Assembly (NCBI RefSeq): GCF_042432805.1
Contig: NZ_JBHLWO010000005.1
Coordinates: 62,001-126,000 of the forward strand
DNA length: 64,000 nucleotides
Origin: Olivibacter oleidegradans
GTDB taxonomy: Bacteria > Bacteroidota > Bacteroidia > Sphingobacteriales > Sphingobacteriaceae
Direction: 5' to 3'
Shown: positions 18,937-29,358 of the stretch, one piece after another
How positions within the stretch are numbered: the first letter of the stretch is position 1
Layout of the letters: each line of letters begins with the position of its first letter
The notes under the pieces: model-generated
What the model was told of the DNA's origin: nothing
The model's database searches: none
The model's input: the letters and a program-made list of their open reading frames with translations, nothing else
Made by a program: the position numbers and the translations under genes

Positions 18937-21231
18937 ATGAAAGAATTTTTAATTGTATATAGCACTTTCGTCGCTTTGTTTTTCCATAGTCCTGTTTTTG
19001 CCCAACAGTCCCAATTGATTCATTTTGTACAACCTTTGGCAGGAACCGCGGTTAGCGGCACTGACGCAGCAAAAAAGCATAGTGAGGCTAGCTCCGAACA
19101 ATATGCCAATACAATCCCGGCAGTAAGTACACCGTTTGCTATGACTCAATGGACGGCTCAAACAAGAAAGACGGAACAGAAATGTGTAGCTCCTTACTAT
19201 TATAGCGATTCGTTAATCAATGGTTTCCGAGCGAGTCATTGGCTAAGCGGTTCTTGTACGCAAGACTATGGTAGTTTCAGTGTAATGCCTGTTAGCGGCT
19301 CTTTACAGAAGGCGTTGCGACAGGCATCGAGCTCCTTTTCACACAACAATGAACAAAGCACCCCGGCTTATTATCAGGTAACACTCGATCGTTATCAATT
19401 GCTTGTAGAATTAACCGCTACTGCAAGATGTGGTATAATACGGGTCACTGCCCAGAAAAGTGATAGTGTTTATTTGCTAATAAATGCAAATAGCGATCAA
19501 CATCAAGGGCAGTTGCATTTTGGAGGAAAGGGAAAAGTTCTTGGAAAGAACCCGGTTCATCGTATTTATCAGGGATGGGGTGAATATGCGGGATTCGATG
19601 GTCATATGTGTCTAATAACAGAGAGCGTACCATCAATTAGCGGGAGTTTTCATCAGGGTAAGATACAAAAAAGTGTTCTGGGTAGAAGTGACGAGACGAG
19701 TGGTATTTACCTGGGGTTTTTTCTAAAAAAAGGAGAGAGTATTTGCTTTAAAATAGGTACTTCCTTTACTGATATAGCCGGCGCCGAACAAAATCTAAAA
19801 GAGGAAATTCCCTTTTGGGCATTCGATGAGGTTAGGCAAAAAACAACAGATTTGTGGGAACAAGCTTTGGGAAAAATTGTGGTAGAGGATAATGACCTAC
19901 AAGGCAAGCGAATCTTTTATACAGCCATGTATCACGCGATGCAACATCCACGCTTGTTTAATGATGTTGATGGCAAGTATCCCCGGTTTGCAGGAAGCAG
20001 CGGGTATGCACTGGCCGGACCAGCTGATTATTATGACGACTTTTCAATGTGGGATATCTATCGTGCACAGATACCCTTACTGGAAATTATAGAGCCGGAA
20101 TTGGTGAATAATTTTGTGAGCTCCCTCATCAACAAGGGCGCACAGGGCGGATGGATGCCGATTTTTCCTTGCTGGAATAGTTATACTGCCGCCATGATCG
20201 GCGATCATGCCACGTCGGTCATTAGTTCAGCTTTTCTTAAAGGAATCGGACGGACCGACCCTTATGAAGCTTATGCGCTCCTTCGTAAAAATGCATTTAT
20301 TGTGCCTGATACGGTCAGTTATCATGAGGGTAAAGGTAGACGCGCTTTGGCAACTTACCTGCAATATAATTATATTCCAATGGAGGATAGTGTGCCAATT
20401 GCCTTCCATAAAAAAGAGCAGGTGAGCCGAACACTGGAATATGCTTATGATGATTATGCATTGGCTATGTTCGCAAAATCTATCGGACAAACTGCAGATT
20501 ATAAGCGGCTGCTCGCACGGGCAAAGAATTATGAAAACGTGTTCGATAAAGAGACGGGGATGGTCCGCGGACGCTATATTAATGGAACATGGTACAAACC
20601 ATTCAATGCAAATAAGAGGGAACCCTATATTACGGAAGGAACACCGCACCAATATACATTTTATGTGCCTCAGGATATCCCGGGTCTCGCTAAATTGATG
20701 GGAGGACGAGACGTATTGAAAAATAGTTTAGATAGTTTATTCTCAAGCGGAGGCTATTGGCACGGCAATGAACCGGGGCACCAGATTCCCTTTCTCTATA
20801 ATTTTACAAGTTCGCCGTGGAAGACACAGGAACGTGTAAGGCAGCTTTTAAAGGAAGAATATACGGACGGGCCGGGCGGACTCAGTGGGAACGATGATGC
20901 CGGGCAGATGTCGGCCTGGTATGTTTTTGCCTCGCTTGGCTTTTACCCGGTGGATCCGATCTCAGGTAGTTATCTGTTGACAAGCCCTTTTTATAAGAAG
21001 TATGAAATGTTGCTGCCTGACGGTAAAAAATGGATAGTAACTTGTGATAAAGATCCCGAAGACCATCCCTATATCCGTTCGGTTAGTTTAAATGGACGAG
21101 ATCTCCGAAGGAACTATATTAAATACGAAGAGATCATGCAAGGCGGCAATTTGAAATTTCAATTGGCAAAAAAGCCCACGCAATGGGGAAGTACTGAAAA
21201 AGAACAAGTGCAGGGACTCAGCATTAGATGA
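18937..21231 (+). CDS. GH92 family alpha-mannosidase
   Basis: From ATG 18937 (chosen because it opens the signal peptide MKEFLIVYSTFVALFFHSPVFAQ) the protein has 764 residues, the usual GH92 length. Family landmarks include the N-terminal GYRASHWLSG-like stretch (here FRASHWLSGSC), YYDDFSMWDIYRAQIPLL, HQYTFYVPQD, GNEPGHQIPFLYNF and GLSGNDDAGQMSAWYVFASLGFYP, which holds the calcium and catalytic residues of the family. GH92 enzymes are calcium-dependent exo-alpha-mannosidases acting on N-glycan or mannan ends in the periplasm. It converges on a SusC/SusD pair, with which it could form a small mannoside locus separate from the rhamnose genes. Confidence 0.93.
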   Translation: MKEFLIVYSTFVALFFHSPVFAQQSQLIHFVQPLAGTAVSGTDAAKKHSEASSEQYANTIPAVSTPFAMTQWTAQTRKTEQKCVAPYYYSDSLINGFRASHWLSGSCTQDYGSFSVMPVSGSLQKALRQASSSFSHNNEQSTPAYYQVTLDRYQLLVELTATARCGIIRVTAQKSDSVYLLINANSDQHQGQLHFGGKGKVLGKNPVHRIYQGWGEYAGFDGHMCLITESVPSISGSFHQGKIQKSVLGRSDETSGIYLGFFLKKGESICFKIGTSFTDIAGAEQNLKEEIPFWAFDEVRQKTTDLWEQALGKIVVEDNDLQGKRIFYTAMYHAMQHPRLFNDVDGKYPRFAGSSGYALAGPADYYDDFSMWDIYRAQIPLLEIIEPELVNNFVSSLINKGAQGGWMPIFPCWNSYTAAMIGDHATSVISSAFLKGIGRTDPYEAYALLRKNAFIVPDTVSYHEGKGRRALATYLQYNYIPMEDSVPIAFHKKEQVSRTLEYAYDDYALAMFAKSIGQTADYKRLLARAKNYENVFDKETGMVRGRYINGTWYKPFNANKREPYITEGTPHQYTFYVPQDIPGLAKLMGGRDVLKNSLDSLFSSGGYWHGNEPGHQIPFLYNFTSSPWKTQERVRQLLKEEYTDGPGGLSGNDDAGQMSAWYVFASLGFYPVDPISGSYLLTSPFYKKYEMLLPDGKKWIVTCDKDPEDHPYIRSVSLNGRDLRRNYIKYEEIMQGGNLKFQLAKKPTQWGSTEKEQVQGLSIR

Positions 21232-21264
21232 AAAAAAGGCCCTTTCTCTTGTAGAGAAAGGGCC
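21231..21264 (-). terminator. Strong terminator of the SusC/SusD operon (minus strand)
   Basis: A perfect 12-bp stem (GGCCCTTTCTCT at 21238-21249, AGAGAAAGGGCC at 21253-21264) with a 3-base loop. On the minus strand it is followed by seven T residues (A run 21231-21237). It directly abuts the GH92 stop codon, so it also blocks read-through from that side. Confidence 0.88.
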
Positions 21265-21296
21265 GAATATTTGTAACTTCTCAAAGAAGTTAGTAA

Positions 21297-22781
21297 TTAC
21301 TTAACACCTGTTCGGGTATCCCACCACATTTGTTGGCCCCAAGCGTAATCAGAGACATTGCTTAATACTACGTCTAGATTTTCTCGATTAAAGAGATACT
21401 CATTGTTTGGATACGGAATGCGGAAGGGCTGGTCATTGTGCGCGTCGCCGTATATTGAGTTTAGCGATGGATAGTTCGTCGAAGGTATTCCTGTTCTACG
21501 ATATAGCGCCCAAGCCTCGAAATTATCTTTGAAAAGTGCAACCCATTCATCCCACCAGATGCGCTCTTTAGTATTATCCCATTTGCCCTTCCCCGCAAGG
21601 TAGGCTTCGGTAGCTGCTTGGCTAATGCCGTTATCTTCCATTGATAACCGTACGGCGTTTTCGTATGCCTCTTGTGCGCTAATGCCTACATTATAATCCA
21701 GCATAGCGGCCTCTGCCATAATATAATAACTTTCACAAGATTTGAAAAAAGGTGTAAAGCCCGCGGCATTCTTCATATAACGGTCGCCTATGTATGAAAT
21801 CCGGGTTAATACAGGAGGAGGAGTCTTTGCACCATTCTGATAGCCACGATATTCCCCATCCGAAGCAACATTGGCCACGCTGGCAATCCGTGGATCTTCC
21901 ATTTCTTTTAGGTGATCAATAAAAATATCGGCCATGCCAAAGTTATTTACACGCGAATCCCCGGTATACCCAGTTTCATACCATGGTTCATAATATGGTG
22001 CTGCACCAGGCCAGTATAAATAGCAATTAGCCGCATTAGAATTGATTACAGGATATTTCTCGGGTTGCGTGCAAATTTCTTCAATAGTGCTCTTCGCTAA
22101 ATCTGGGGCAACACCCGAAATATGGATAGCCATACGAAGTCTTAAAGAATTGCAAAAGCGTTGCCATTTTTCCATGTCACCTTGGTAGATAAAATCACCT
22201 TCTCCAACTTCATCAGTACCGAAACCTGTGGCCATTTCATCTGCAATGGCTTTTAAACTAGCCATCACTGCGGGATAAATATCCTCCTGTTTGTCATATT
22301 TCGCTTTTAATATACTACCTTCTTCTTCAGCCCCCTGAAGCGCTTCCGAATAAGGAACGTCCCGCCAACCATCTGTTAAATATTGCCACATATAACATTG
22401 CCACAAACGGGCAACTAAGCGAATATTTTTGTACGCATCGGCAGCTTCTTCCGTTTTAGCCAACAGATCCTTTAATTGTGTATTGTTATAATAGCAAGCA
22501 TACCATCGGTTGCCATAACCATTATTGGTAGGGACAAGCCCTCCGAAATAGTCCAAATACTGTATTTTGACAATATAGCCAGCAAAAGTGCCATAGCCAT
22601 CAATATCCCCGCCAAACTGTTCCCCGGAATTTCGTAAAACGTTTGCGAGCATATTCGTTGGTGGTACATCCGGTAGTGCATCCGGATCGGTGTTGACTTC
22701 GTCAAAAGTTCTGGAACATCCACTTATCGCCGTCATTATTGCAACGATAGCTACTGTCATCAATCTATTTCTAATTTTCAT
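21297..22781 (-). CDS. SusD/RagB-family nutrient-binding lipoprotein (SusD_2 type)
   Basis: The 494-residue outer-membrane lipoprotein has the signal MKIRNRLMTVAIVAIMTAISGC (lipidated Cys22). The sequence (FDEVNTDPDALPDVPPTNMLANVL...) fits the SusD_2 branch, which has TPR-like helices and pairs with a SusC barrel. It starts 12 bases after the SusC gene ends. These proteins cap the SusC transporter and bind the glycan or peptide at the cell surface. The SusD_2 branch differs from the three other SusD proteins of the window, supporting a separate origin and possibly another substrate. Confidence 0.92.
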   Translation of the reverse strand: MKIRNRLMTVAIVAIMTAISGCSRTFDEVNTDPDALPDVPPTNMLANVLRNSGEQFGGDIDGYGTFAGYIVKIQYLDYFGGLVPTNNGYGNRWYACYYNNTQLKDLLAKTEEAADAYKNIRLVARLWQCYMWQYLTDGWRDVPYSEALQGAEEEGSILKAKYDKQEDIYPAVMASLKAIADEMATGFGTDEVGEGDFIYQGDMEKWQRFCNSLRLRMAIHISGVAPDLAKSTIEEICTQPEKYPVINSNAANCYLYWPGAAPYYEPWYETGYTGDSRVNNFGMADIFIDHLKEMEDPRIASVANVASDGEYRGYQNGAKTPPPVLTRISYIGDRYMKNAAGFTPFFKSCESYYIMAEAAMLDYNVGISAQEAYENAVRLSMEDNGISQAATEAYLAGKGKWDNTKERIWWDEWVALFKDNFEAWALYRRTGIPSTNYPSLNSIYGDAHNDQPFRIPYPNNEYLFNRENLDVVLSNVSDYAWGQQMWWDTRTGVK

Positions 22782-22793
22782 GATTTTTCTTTG

Positions 22794-25700
22794 TTAAAAT
22801 GTAACGCCTAACTTCAATCCAAAACTACGGGATGTAGGTACGGACGCTTGTTCAAAGCCTACACCGCGGCTATCGCTCGACACACCTCCGGTTTCAGGGT
22901 CAAGACGCATGGTATTCGATTTATGTACCCAGAGTAAGGCAAGATTAGAGCCGATAAGCGAAATATTCGCCCGTTTAATGCCTTTAAAACGCTGAAGGTA
23001 TTTTTGCGGAACGGTATAAGTGATGGAAGCTTCACGAAGTTTCAAGAAAGACCCGTCGAACACATACATTTGATCGATACCCCCTGATTCATACCATGTT
23101 TGAGCATCCGTAGCGATGGTGTTCTGTACCCAAGATCCGTCCGCTGCTTGCATAGCAAAACGTTCGTTAGGCATGACATCTACACCAGCTACAATGGCTC
23201 TTTCACGCACACCATTTTCAGCGGTAATTTCTGCAGTTCCCGCTACATAGCTATGCGCCATGGTTTGCGACCAAATATCCCCTCCCTTACGCATATCTAA
23301 CATGAACCCGAAAGAAAAGTCTTTAATGGTAAAATCATTACGCCAGCTTAACAGGAAATCAGGATTGATATTTCCCAAATTCTGACTAGCTTTACTTCTG
23401 ACCAAACCATCAGAGGTTACTTTTATCGCACCTGCCATGGGGCCATCCTCCACACGATCATATCCGGGACCCACCAACATACCCCAAGGCTCTCCGGCTC
23501 TAGCCATTGTGGCAATCCCCCAAGTCCAGCCAATCTGATAATCGTTAACGCCTAGTTGTGGATATAGCTCAATTACCTTACTTTGGTTTTTAGCAAAATT
23601 AACCGTGCTTCGCCAATTTAAACCGGTCTCTTTTTTAATAATATCGCCATACACCATAATTTCAACACCTTTGTTTTGTATCTCACCGGCATTTAAAACC
23701 ATGCGGTTAAAGCCTACTACATTGGACGTATTCACATTTAGAATCTGATCCACGGTTTTTTTGTAGTAGTAAGTGAAATCGGCGTGTAAGCGGTTATTTA
23801 AAAAGCCTAATTCCGTTCCTACCTCCCAGGTAATAGTGTTTTCAGGTCTTAAGTTCTTATTTGGATAAGTCATACTCTTATACATTTGCGCTACACCGTC
23901 AAAAGAATTGTTTTGCGCATAGTAATACAGCTGATTCTGATAAGCTGAGGTCCCTGCACCAATTTCGGCCCAACTGCCACGTAATTTCCAGAATGACAGG
24001 ACTGTTCCGCTTAGACTAGGAAAGCTTGTAGTAGGCAGCCAAGTTAAACTAAGTGAAGGATAAAAGAAGTCGTCTTTTACGGTTGAGCTCCAATCATTAC
24101 GCAAACTAGCATCGAGGTACAATTGCTCTCTCCAGCCTAGTGATGCAGACCCATACACGGAATTCGATCGGATATGTGTATGATCCATTTCGGTAATCGC
24201 GTCTCCTTTTTTATTGGCAATAGTATAGACTCCCAATACGGTTAACGCATCGGCGCCTTGCATTGTTCTTGACCATTTCGCATCTCGATAGTTGACTCCC
24301 GCCATGGCAAATAGGCTGAAATCGTTTAGTTGTTTATTGAAAGATGCAATAAAATCCAGGTTTAACTCCGTGTTATCCTGTTTGATGTCTCTGAACATGC
24401 CCTCCCGATAAGAGGTGTTGTAGTAATTCTTTTCCAACGCTTTTGACCCATAGTAGTCAAATCCCATTCTACCTTCAAATTTTAAAAATTCAAAAGGTTG
24501 ATAATACATGGAGGTTTTTCCGAAGAACCGATCCCGTTGAAAGCTATTGGTGTTTTCATATACATTAAAAAAGGGATTGATATGGTAGCTTTGGTTCCAG
24601 TTATAATAGGTATAATCGCCTTTCTCATCCCGCTGATCCCAGTTAGCTTTTAAGCTCGCCATATTAACCTGGCGGCCAGACCAAATGAACCCGTTGATTG
24701 GGTTATTTCCTTCGTAACCTTGGTTTAGCAAATTATCACTTTCGGTTCTTGAATAATTACCCATCACGTCGTAGGAAACCTTGTCACTAATATTCATGTT
24801 ATTATTCAATTGTAAACTGTACCTCCGTTGGTCTGTATTTGGAACAGTACCTTGTTGATTTCTGTACGACATTGATACGCGCGTACTTGATTTATCCGTA
24901 CGAGAAAGTAATGATACGTTATGATTCATTGAATAGCCGGTGCGTAAAAATTCCCTCACATTATTTGGGTGTGAAATCCAATCGGTTGCTTGGCGCACCC
25001 CATCAATTACCGGGCTGTCAAATTGGGGTAACTTTAAGCCTATATCCAAACGAGGGCCCCAAGATTCGTCGAAGCCATCATTGACACTGTTTTCATCATT
25101 TCCGGTGCCATCTACATATCTAAAGCTTTTTTGAGCGGCATAATCTTGATAGCTCAAACCGTCTTCGTCTAGACCGTAATGGTACTCGTCACCGTCATGC
25201 CCTTGTCCATATAAATTCTGGAGCTTAGGGTAGGTGTACGCGCGATCAAGGGTAAAATTACCATCATAGGATATGCTCACGCCATGGTTGGCATTTTTGC
25301 CTGATTTGGTGGTGATTAAAATAACACCATTTCCTGCGCGCATACCATAAAGGGCCGCTGATCCACCTTTTAAAACATTAATCGATTCAATATCCTCTGG
25401 ATTGATATCATTCAACCCCGAACCGTAGTCAACCCCTTTATAGGTGTTATCGCCCGAGCGCTGGCTATCACCATTAATTGGTACCCCATCCACTACTATA
25501 AGTGGCTGCTGATCACTGTTTAATGACGAATTTCCACGGACTGAAATGCGTGAAGAAGCACCAACCGTTCCGCCGAATTGATTCACTTGCACACCTGCTA
25601 CTTTGCCCGAAAGTGCACCTGTAACGCTTAGCTGTCCGGATTTCGTCAAATCTTCTGACTTTACTTCCTGAACTGCGTATCCTAGAGACTTCCGCTCTCT

Positions 25701-26030
25701 GGTAATACCAAGTGCAGTGACCACCACCTCATTTAATGTTTGCTCGTCAGCATTTAATACGATTTCTAATGTGGTTTGTTTTTCAATGGTTATTTTCTTT
25801 TTTTCGTACCCGATGGCGGTTACGTTTAAAACAGTTGGACCGTCATAAGTAACGGAAAATTCCCCATTAGGTCCTGTTGATGTTCCTGTTCCATTTGCTA
25901 ATGTAATGGAAACTCCCGGGATTGGCTTTTGTTCGCTGTCTACCACCCTTCCTCGCAGAAGCGTCTGCGCATAAAGAGTAGTAGACAAGAAAAAGCAAAA
26001 AACCAAAAAGGTAAAGATCTTTTTTCTCAT
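22794..26030 (-). CDS. SusC/RagA-family TonB-linked outer-membrane transporter
   Basis: The 1078-residue barrel has a signal peptide MRKKIFTFLVFCFFLSTTLYAQ, a carboxypeptidase-regulatory-like domain (about 25-100), a plug domain with the SusC signature (NEVVVTALGITRERKSLGYAVQEV, then SRISVRGNSSL and GNGVILITTKSGK), and a barrel ending FGLKLGVTF. There is no STN domain, so it does not signal through FecR. It imports ligand together with the following SusD_2 protein. A 389-base upstream gap separates it from GH106, so it probably has its own promoter. Confidence 0.94.
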   Translation of the reverse strand: MRKKIFTFLVFCFFLSTTLYAQTLLRGRVVDSEQKPIPGVSITLANGTGTSTGPNGEFSVTYDGPTVLNVTAIGYEKKKITIEKQTTLEIVLNADEQTLNEVVVTALGITRERKSLGYAVQEVKSEDLTKSGQLSVTGALSGKVAGVQVNQFGGTVGASSRISVRGNSSLNSDQQPLIVVDGVPINGDSQRSGDNTYKGVDYGSGLNDINPEDIESINVLKGGSAALYGMRAGNGVILITTKSGKNANHGVSISYDGNFTLDRAYTYPKLQNLYGQGHDGDEYHYGLDEDGLSYQDYAAQKSFRYVDGTGNDENSVNDGFDESWGPRLDIGLKLPQFDSPVIDGVRQATDWISHPNNVREFLRTGYSMNHNVSLLSRTDKSSTRVSMSYRNQQGTVPNTDQRRYSLQLNNNMNISDKVSYDVMGNYSRTESDNLLNQGYEGNNPINGFIWSGRQVNMASLKANWDQRDEKGDYTYYNWNQSYHINPFFNVYENTNSFQRDRFFGKTSMYYQPFEFLKFEGRMGFDYYGSKALEKNYYNTSYREGMFRDIKQDNTELNLDFIASFNKQLNDFSLFAMAGVNYRDAKWSRTMQGADALTVLGVYTIANKKGDAITEMDHTHIRSNSVYGSASLGWREQLYLDASLRNDWSSTVKDDFFYPSLSLTWLPTTSFPSLSGTVLSFWKLRGSWAEIGAGTSAYQNQLYYYAQNNSFDGVAQMYKSMTYPNKNLRPENTITWEVGTELGFLNNRLHADFTYYYKKTVDQILNVNTSNVVGFNRMVLNAGEIQNKGVEIMVYGDIIKKETGLNWRSTVNFAKNQSKVIELYPQLGVNDYQIGWTWGIATMARAGEPWGMLVGPGYDRVEDGPMAGAIKVTSDGLVRSKASQNLGNINPDFLLSWRNDFTIKDFSFGFMLDMRKGGDIWSQTMAHSYVAGTAEITAENGVRERAIVAGVDVMPNERFAMQAADGSWVQNTIATDAQTWYESGGIDQMYVFDGSFLKLREASITYTVPQKYLQRFKGIKRANISLIGSNLALLWVHKSNTMRLDPETGGVSSDSRGVGFEQASVPTSRSFGLKLGVTF

Positions 26031-26419
26031 GGTGTTTAGTTTTTGTTGAATTGGGTTGATCTTTTTATTTTTTTTAAAAAGTACAGCTCAAATTTATCGT
26101 TCTGAGTTAGCTGTTTTTAATCGGATTTTAACCTAAATTTATCTAATTTTAACCTTATTTTAATGTGGGGTTATTGAGAGAAGGTGCGATTGTGGTTTGG
26201 ATTGGTGCTTCTATAGTGTCTGTGGTACTTAATTTGGGTGTTTTTCTGTTTTTTGTGATAGGTTTTTGTTTGTTTTTGAGATATTTTGTGCTATACGTGT
26301 GCATTTTCTTTATGCTAACCCTTATATAGTGAATTGTTAATACGTTTTAGCAGAAAAAAATTTAAAAGAATATAGAAAAGCATGCCTGTTCCGGTCGTAC
26401 TGAGTACTGATAACAAATG
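26031..26419. promoter_or_regulatory. Upstream region of SusC with direct repeats
   Basis: Non-coding, AT-rich gap. On the SusC strand the 9-mer GGTTAAAAT occurs twice (26154-26146 and 26133-26125), 21 bp apart, about two helical turns and about 95-124 bases before the SusC start codon. This is a plausible activator site. The half-site element of the rhamnose-linked promoters is not present. I see no other gene or repeat. Confidence 0.45.
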
Positions 26420-29314
26420 TCAATTACCGGAAAGAGTTAATGGAGTTAAAGTAATCTCGCCTATAAGGCCGGATGGTTTTGGTGTCCAATTTTTCGCTGT
26501 AAATTTTCCATCTTCGCCCATATTTTTTTTCTTCCGTGCGTTAAAATTTGTATTGTAGAAAATTCGCCACTGAACGTTCCTTTTATCGAGATCAGCAATT
26601 CGGTTAGCCATAAGATTCGATACCTTTATCTCCAATTCATCATTGCCTTTCAGTTGATCACTTGGAATTTCTAAACTGTAGGGTGTGCTGAACAACGTTG
26701 TTAGATATCTACCATTTAAGTATACGGCAGCACTTTCGTGTACCTCGCCAAGATCCAAGCGCCAGGCATCAGCTTTAGTAGGAAGTGCCGGGATTTTTGT
26801 TTTATAGGTTGCGGTTCCTGAAAAGCTTGTATAAGCTTCTCCATAATCTGTCCACGATTGCAATTCTTTTGTGTATAGGCTATTTGGAAGCGTGGGACCA
26901 CCTTTTATAAAGTTTATTTGCCACTCTTTTGCGAGTGTAATCGCATCGCCACTCACTTCATAGTAAGGGTAATGGTTGCCTTTGTAGCTGCATTTAAAAG
27001 TTTCTAATACGATCGATTCAGCTGGTTTCAATTGAAGGTAGATTTCTACCTGATTCCCATGCCGACGTGTCTTGGCGTAACCATCGATACCTGTCATCAA
27101 ATTATATAAGGCAGCCGACTGATAGTCCGCATTTAAGGTAATCCAACCTTCAAAAAGCGACTGCAATGGATTGTGAATAAAATAATAATAGTTACCATCT
27201 TCTTTCACCCTCCGGATGCTTTGAAGTCCAACGGCATATATCCTTTCCGGGACAACGTCGGTATGCCCGCTTAAGTCAACCAACCCTTCGCTCAGGACGA
27301 TTTGGCCTTTTCCATATTTCGCTATTTGGCTGCCTTGATATCCTGTGAAAGCGAGCTTTTCTTTTAGTAACTGCATTCGTTGCCTAGCTTCAGTCAAATT
27401 GGCGAAACCTGGTATGTCAGTTGGCAAGTTTTTGTGAAACACAATGCTTGCTCCCTTTTGCGCAAGCATCATTAGCTTTTTAAAAGTCGCGACAGGCATA
27501 TGGTGTGTTTCAGGCACTACAATGGTTTTATAACTATTGCCACCAATAAGCAAAGCGGTATTTTGGTACTCAACATCCAATAACTGCTTATCACTAATGG
27601 CGTCCCAACTATAACCGTGCTCACTTAAATAAGTTCCGCAAGCTTTTAGTGATAGTTCATCAAAGAAGCGGTTGGAATGAAAATGATGGAGCATACTTTT
27701 GCCCGTTTCAGACCAAAGATCGGATACACCAAAATAAAGTAAGATATCGTTCGAGGGTTTGCCGGCTTGTAGGAAGGCCTGTCCTCTTGCTACATATTGA
27801 TTAAAAGCACCGAAATGATCCCAAAGGCTATTATTAGGTGTAAAATGTACGGCCGCGTAAAAAAGCCATCCGGGCCATGTAGCGTCTTGAGGAGAATAGG
27901 CAGTGCCATGATAAAATACATGATTAACACCGGCAAGCCACAATTTATCAATGGCTGTTTTGACATCTCCTAAGTTCGATTCAAAATGCTCGTTTAACCA
28001 GGTAGCCGATTCGGAAGAAATTAAGTTCTTTCCTGTCACATGCCCTGCGGACGGAGCACTTTTGAGATTGACGATATCTGTACCTTCAATTTCCGGAATG
28101 TCACTGGCTGCATATAAGTCAAGTACATTAGCCGGTGAGCCATGCGCTTGATTGCGGATCCCCTTTCCTTGTTTAGCGGCCCAACGTTGCCAATTTTTGG
28201 TGTATACTTCCAATAATAGATCACTAACAGTAAGTCGGTAGTCGTACAATATTCTTTTATTTTTCTCTTCGGTGTCAATTCCCAGCAAAGCCGGGATATG
28301 TTGGCGGAGGTCATACCCTCGCATTTTTTTAAATGCTGTAAAAAAGTCGGGTGTCCAATTTGCCTGTCCTTGTGCATCGTCTACTTCATATGAATCATTA
28401 AAGAAATAACGGAGGTAACTCAAATCATATCCTTTAAAGGCTTTGTCAAATTGGAGCAGATATTTTTCAAGTGCTTCTGCCGAAAAGTGATCGATCACGT
28501 TGCCTTCGCCGCCCGGTCCTGCACGTTCCACCATTTTTCCATGGTCGCCTTGAAAAAGAGCACATACTAGCCATTTGCCATTCGGAGCAGTCCACTCCAA
28601 CCTGCCATTTATCACGTTGTCGGTTAAATCAATAACCTCATCAAAGCCTTGGCTAGTTATTTTATTGGCAGTTACCGAAATGAGTGGGAGTTCTTTTTCA
28701 AAACGTACCTGATCAAAAGCATAGGCTTGTAGATTGTTGTTGGCGGTGATGGGGTCTTTTAGCTCCCTTATGTCAACCTTCTTATCACCGGCAGTACGTA
28801 CAAGTGGTTTCTGTACATATTTTATAGATTCCGTTACCTTTTGCCCGCCTTCAATAGTAAATGTTTTTGAAACCATATTTTTACAGGCGATTGTTTCATC
28901 GACCCACGGACCGCCGAAAGGCCAGCCGGAAGCGTTGGCTAAATCGACTCCTAAGCCCAGCCTTTTTGCTTCCTGTAAAGTGTAGCTTAATTTGTCCATC
29001 CAAGCGGGTGAGAGAAAATTGATAAATTGGTCTTCCGCTCCATGCACACCATAAATCGGTGTTATTTCCACGCCACCCAATCCTGCTTGTTTATAGGCTT
29101 CAAGGGCAGCCGTTAAGTCCTTTTCCGTAACGGCATTGCCGAACCACCACCATCGCGTCCATGGCTTTACTTCTTGTTTAAGTTCGGGCCAGTGAATTCT
29201 TCCATTTTCTTTTTCCTTTATCGGTTTTTCTATACGAAAACTGAAAAAAGCAGCCGCCATTACGAGCAACAGAATTACTTTTCGGGATATACTTAAAAAT
29301 GGTTTGAACATCAC
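26420..29314 (-). CDS. GH106 alpha-L-rhamnosidase
   Basis: The 964-residue secreted protein has an N-terminal hydrophobic segment (about 12-26). The GH106 pattern is clear: WTRWWWFGNAVTEKDLTAALEAYKQAGLGGVEITPIYGV near the start, LGLGVDLANASGWPFGGPWV, NQAHGSPANVLDLYAASDIPEIEG, and a C-terminal galactose-binding-like sandwich (WRLDLGEVHESAAVYLNGRYLTTLFSTPY). The enzyme removes terminal alpha-L-rhamnose by an inverting, calcium-dependent mechanism, a role known from pectin (rhamnogalacturonan) degradation. It lies 44 bases after the propeller gene in the same operon, whose promoter has the shared half-site element. Confidence 0.92.
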   Translation of the reverse strand: MMFKPFLSISRKVILLLVMAAAFFSFRIEKPIKEKENGRIHWPELKQEVKPWTRWWWFGNAVTEKDLTAALEAYKQAGLGGVEITPIYGVHGAEDQFINFLSPAWMDKLSYTLQEAKRLGLGVDLANASGWPFGGPWVDETIACKNMVSKTFTIEGGQKVTESIKYVQKPLVRTAGDKKVDIRELKDPITANNNLQAYAFDQVRFEKELPLISVTANKITSQGFDEVIDLTDNVINGRLEWTAPNGKWLVCALFQGDHGKMVERAGPGGEGNVIDHFSAEALEKYLLQFDKAFKGYDLSYLRYFFNDSYEVDDAQGQANWTPDFFTAFKKMRGYDLRQHIPALLGIDTEEKNKRILYDYRLTVSDLLLEVYTKNWQRWAAKQGKGIRNQAHGSPANVLDLYAASDIPEIEGTDIVNLKSAPSAGHVTGKNLISSESATWLNEHFESNLGDVKTAIDKLWLAGVNHVFYHGTAYSPQDATWPGWLFYAAVHFTPNNSLWDHFGAFNQYVARGQAFLQAGKPSNDILLYFGVSDLWSETGKSMLHHFHSNRFFDELSLKACGTYLSEHGYSWDAISDKQLLDVEYQNTALLIGGNSYKTIVVPETHHMPVATFKKLMMLAQKGASIVFHKNLPTDIPGFANLTEARQRMQLLKEKLAFTGYQGSQIAKYGKGQIVLSEGLVDLSGHTDVVPERIYAVGLQSIRRVKEDGNYYYFIHNPLQSLFEGWITLNADYQSAALYNLMTGIDGYAKTRRHGNQVEIYLQLKPAESIVLETFKCSYKGNHYPYYEVSGDAITLAKEWQINFIKGGPTLPNSLYTKELQSWTDYGEAYTSFSGTATYKTKIPALPTKADAWRLDLGEVHESAAVYLNGRYLTTLFSTPYSLEIPSDQLKGNDELEIKVSNLMANRIADLDKRNVQWRIFYNTNFNARKKKNMGEDGKFTAKNWTPKPSGLIGEITLTPLTLSGN

Positions 29315-29358
29315 GAGCTTTCCTGGTTTATACTAAAAATGACACAATAATTTTTGTC

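Noticed and set aside
20227..20652. Open frame of 141 residues antisense to GH92
   Set aside because: It lies entirely within the GH92 coding region and has cysteine/isoleucine-rich shadow composition.
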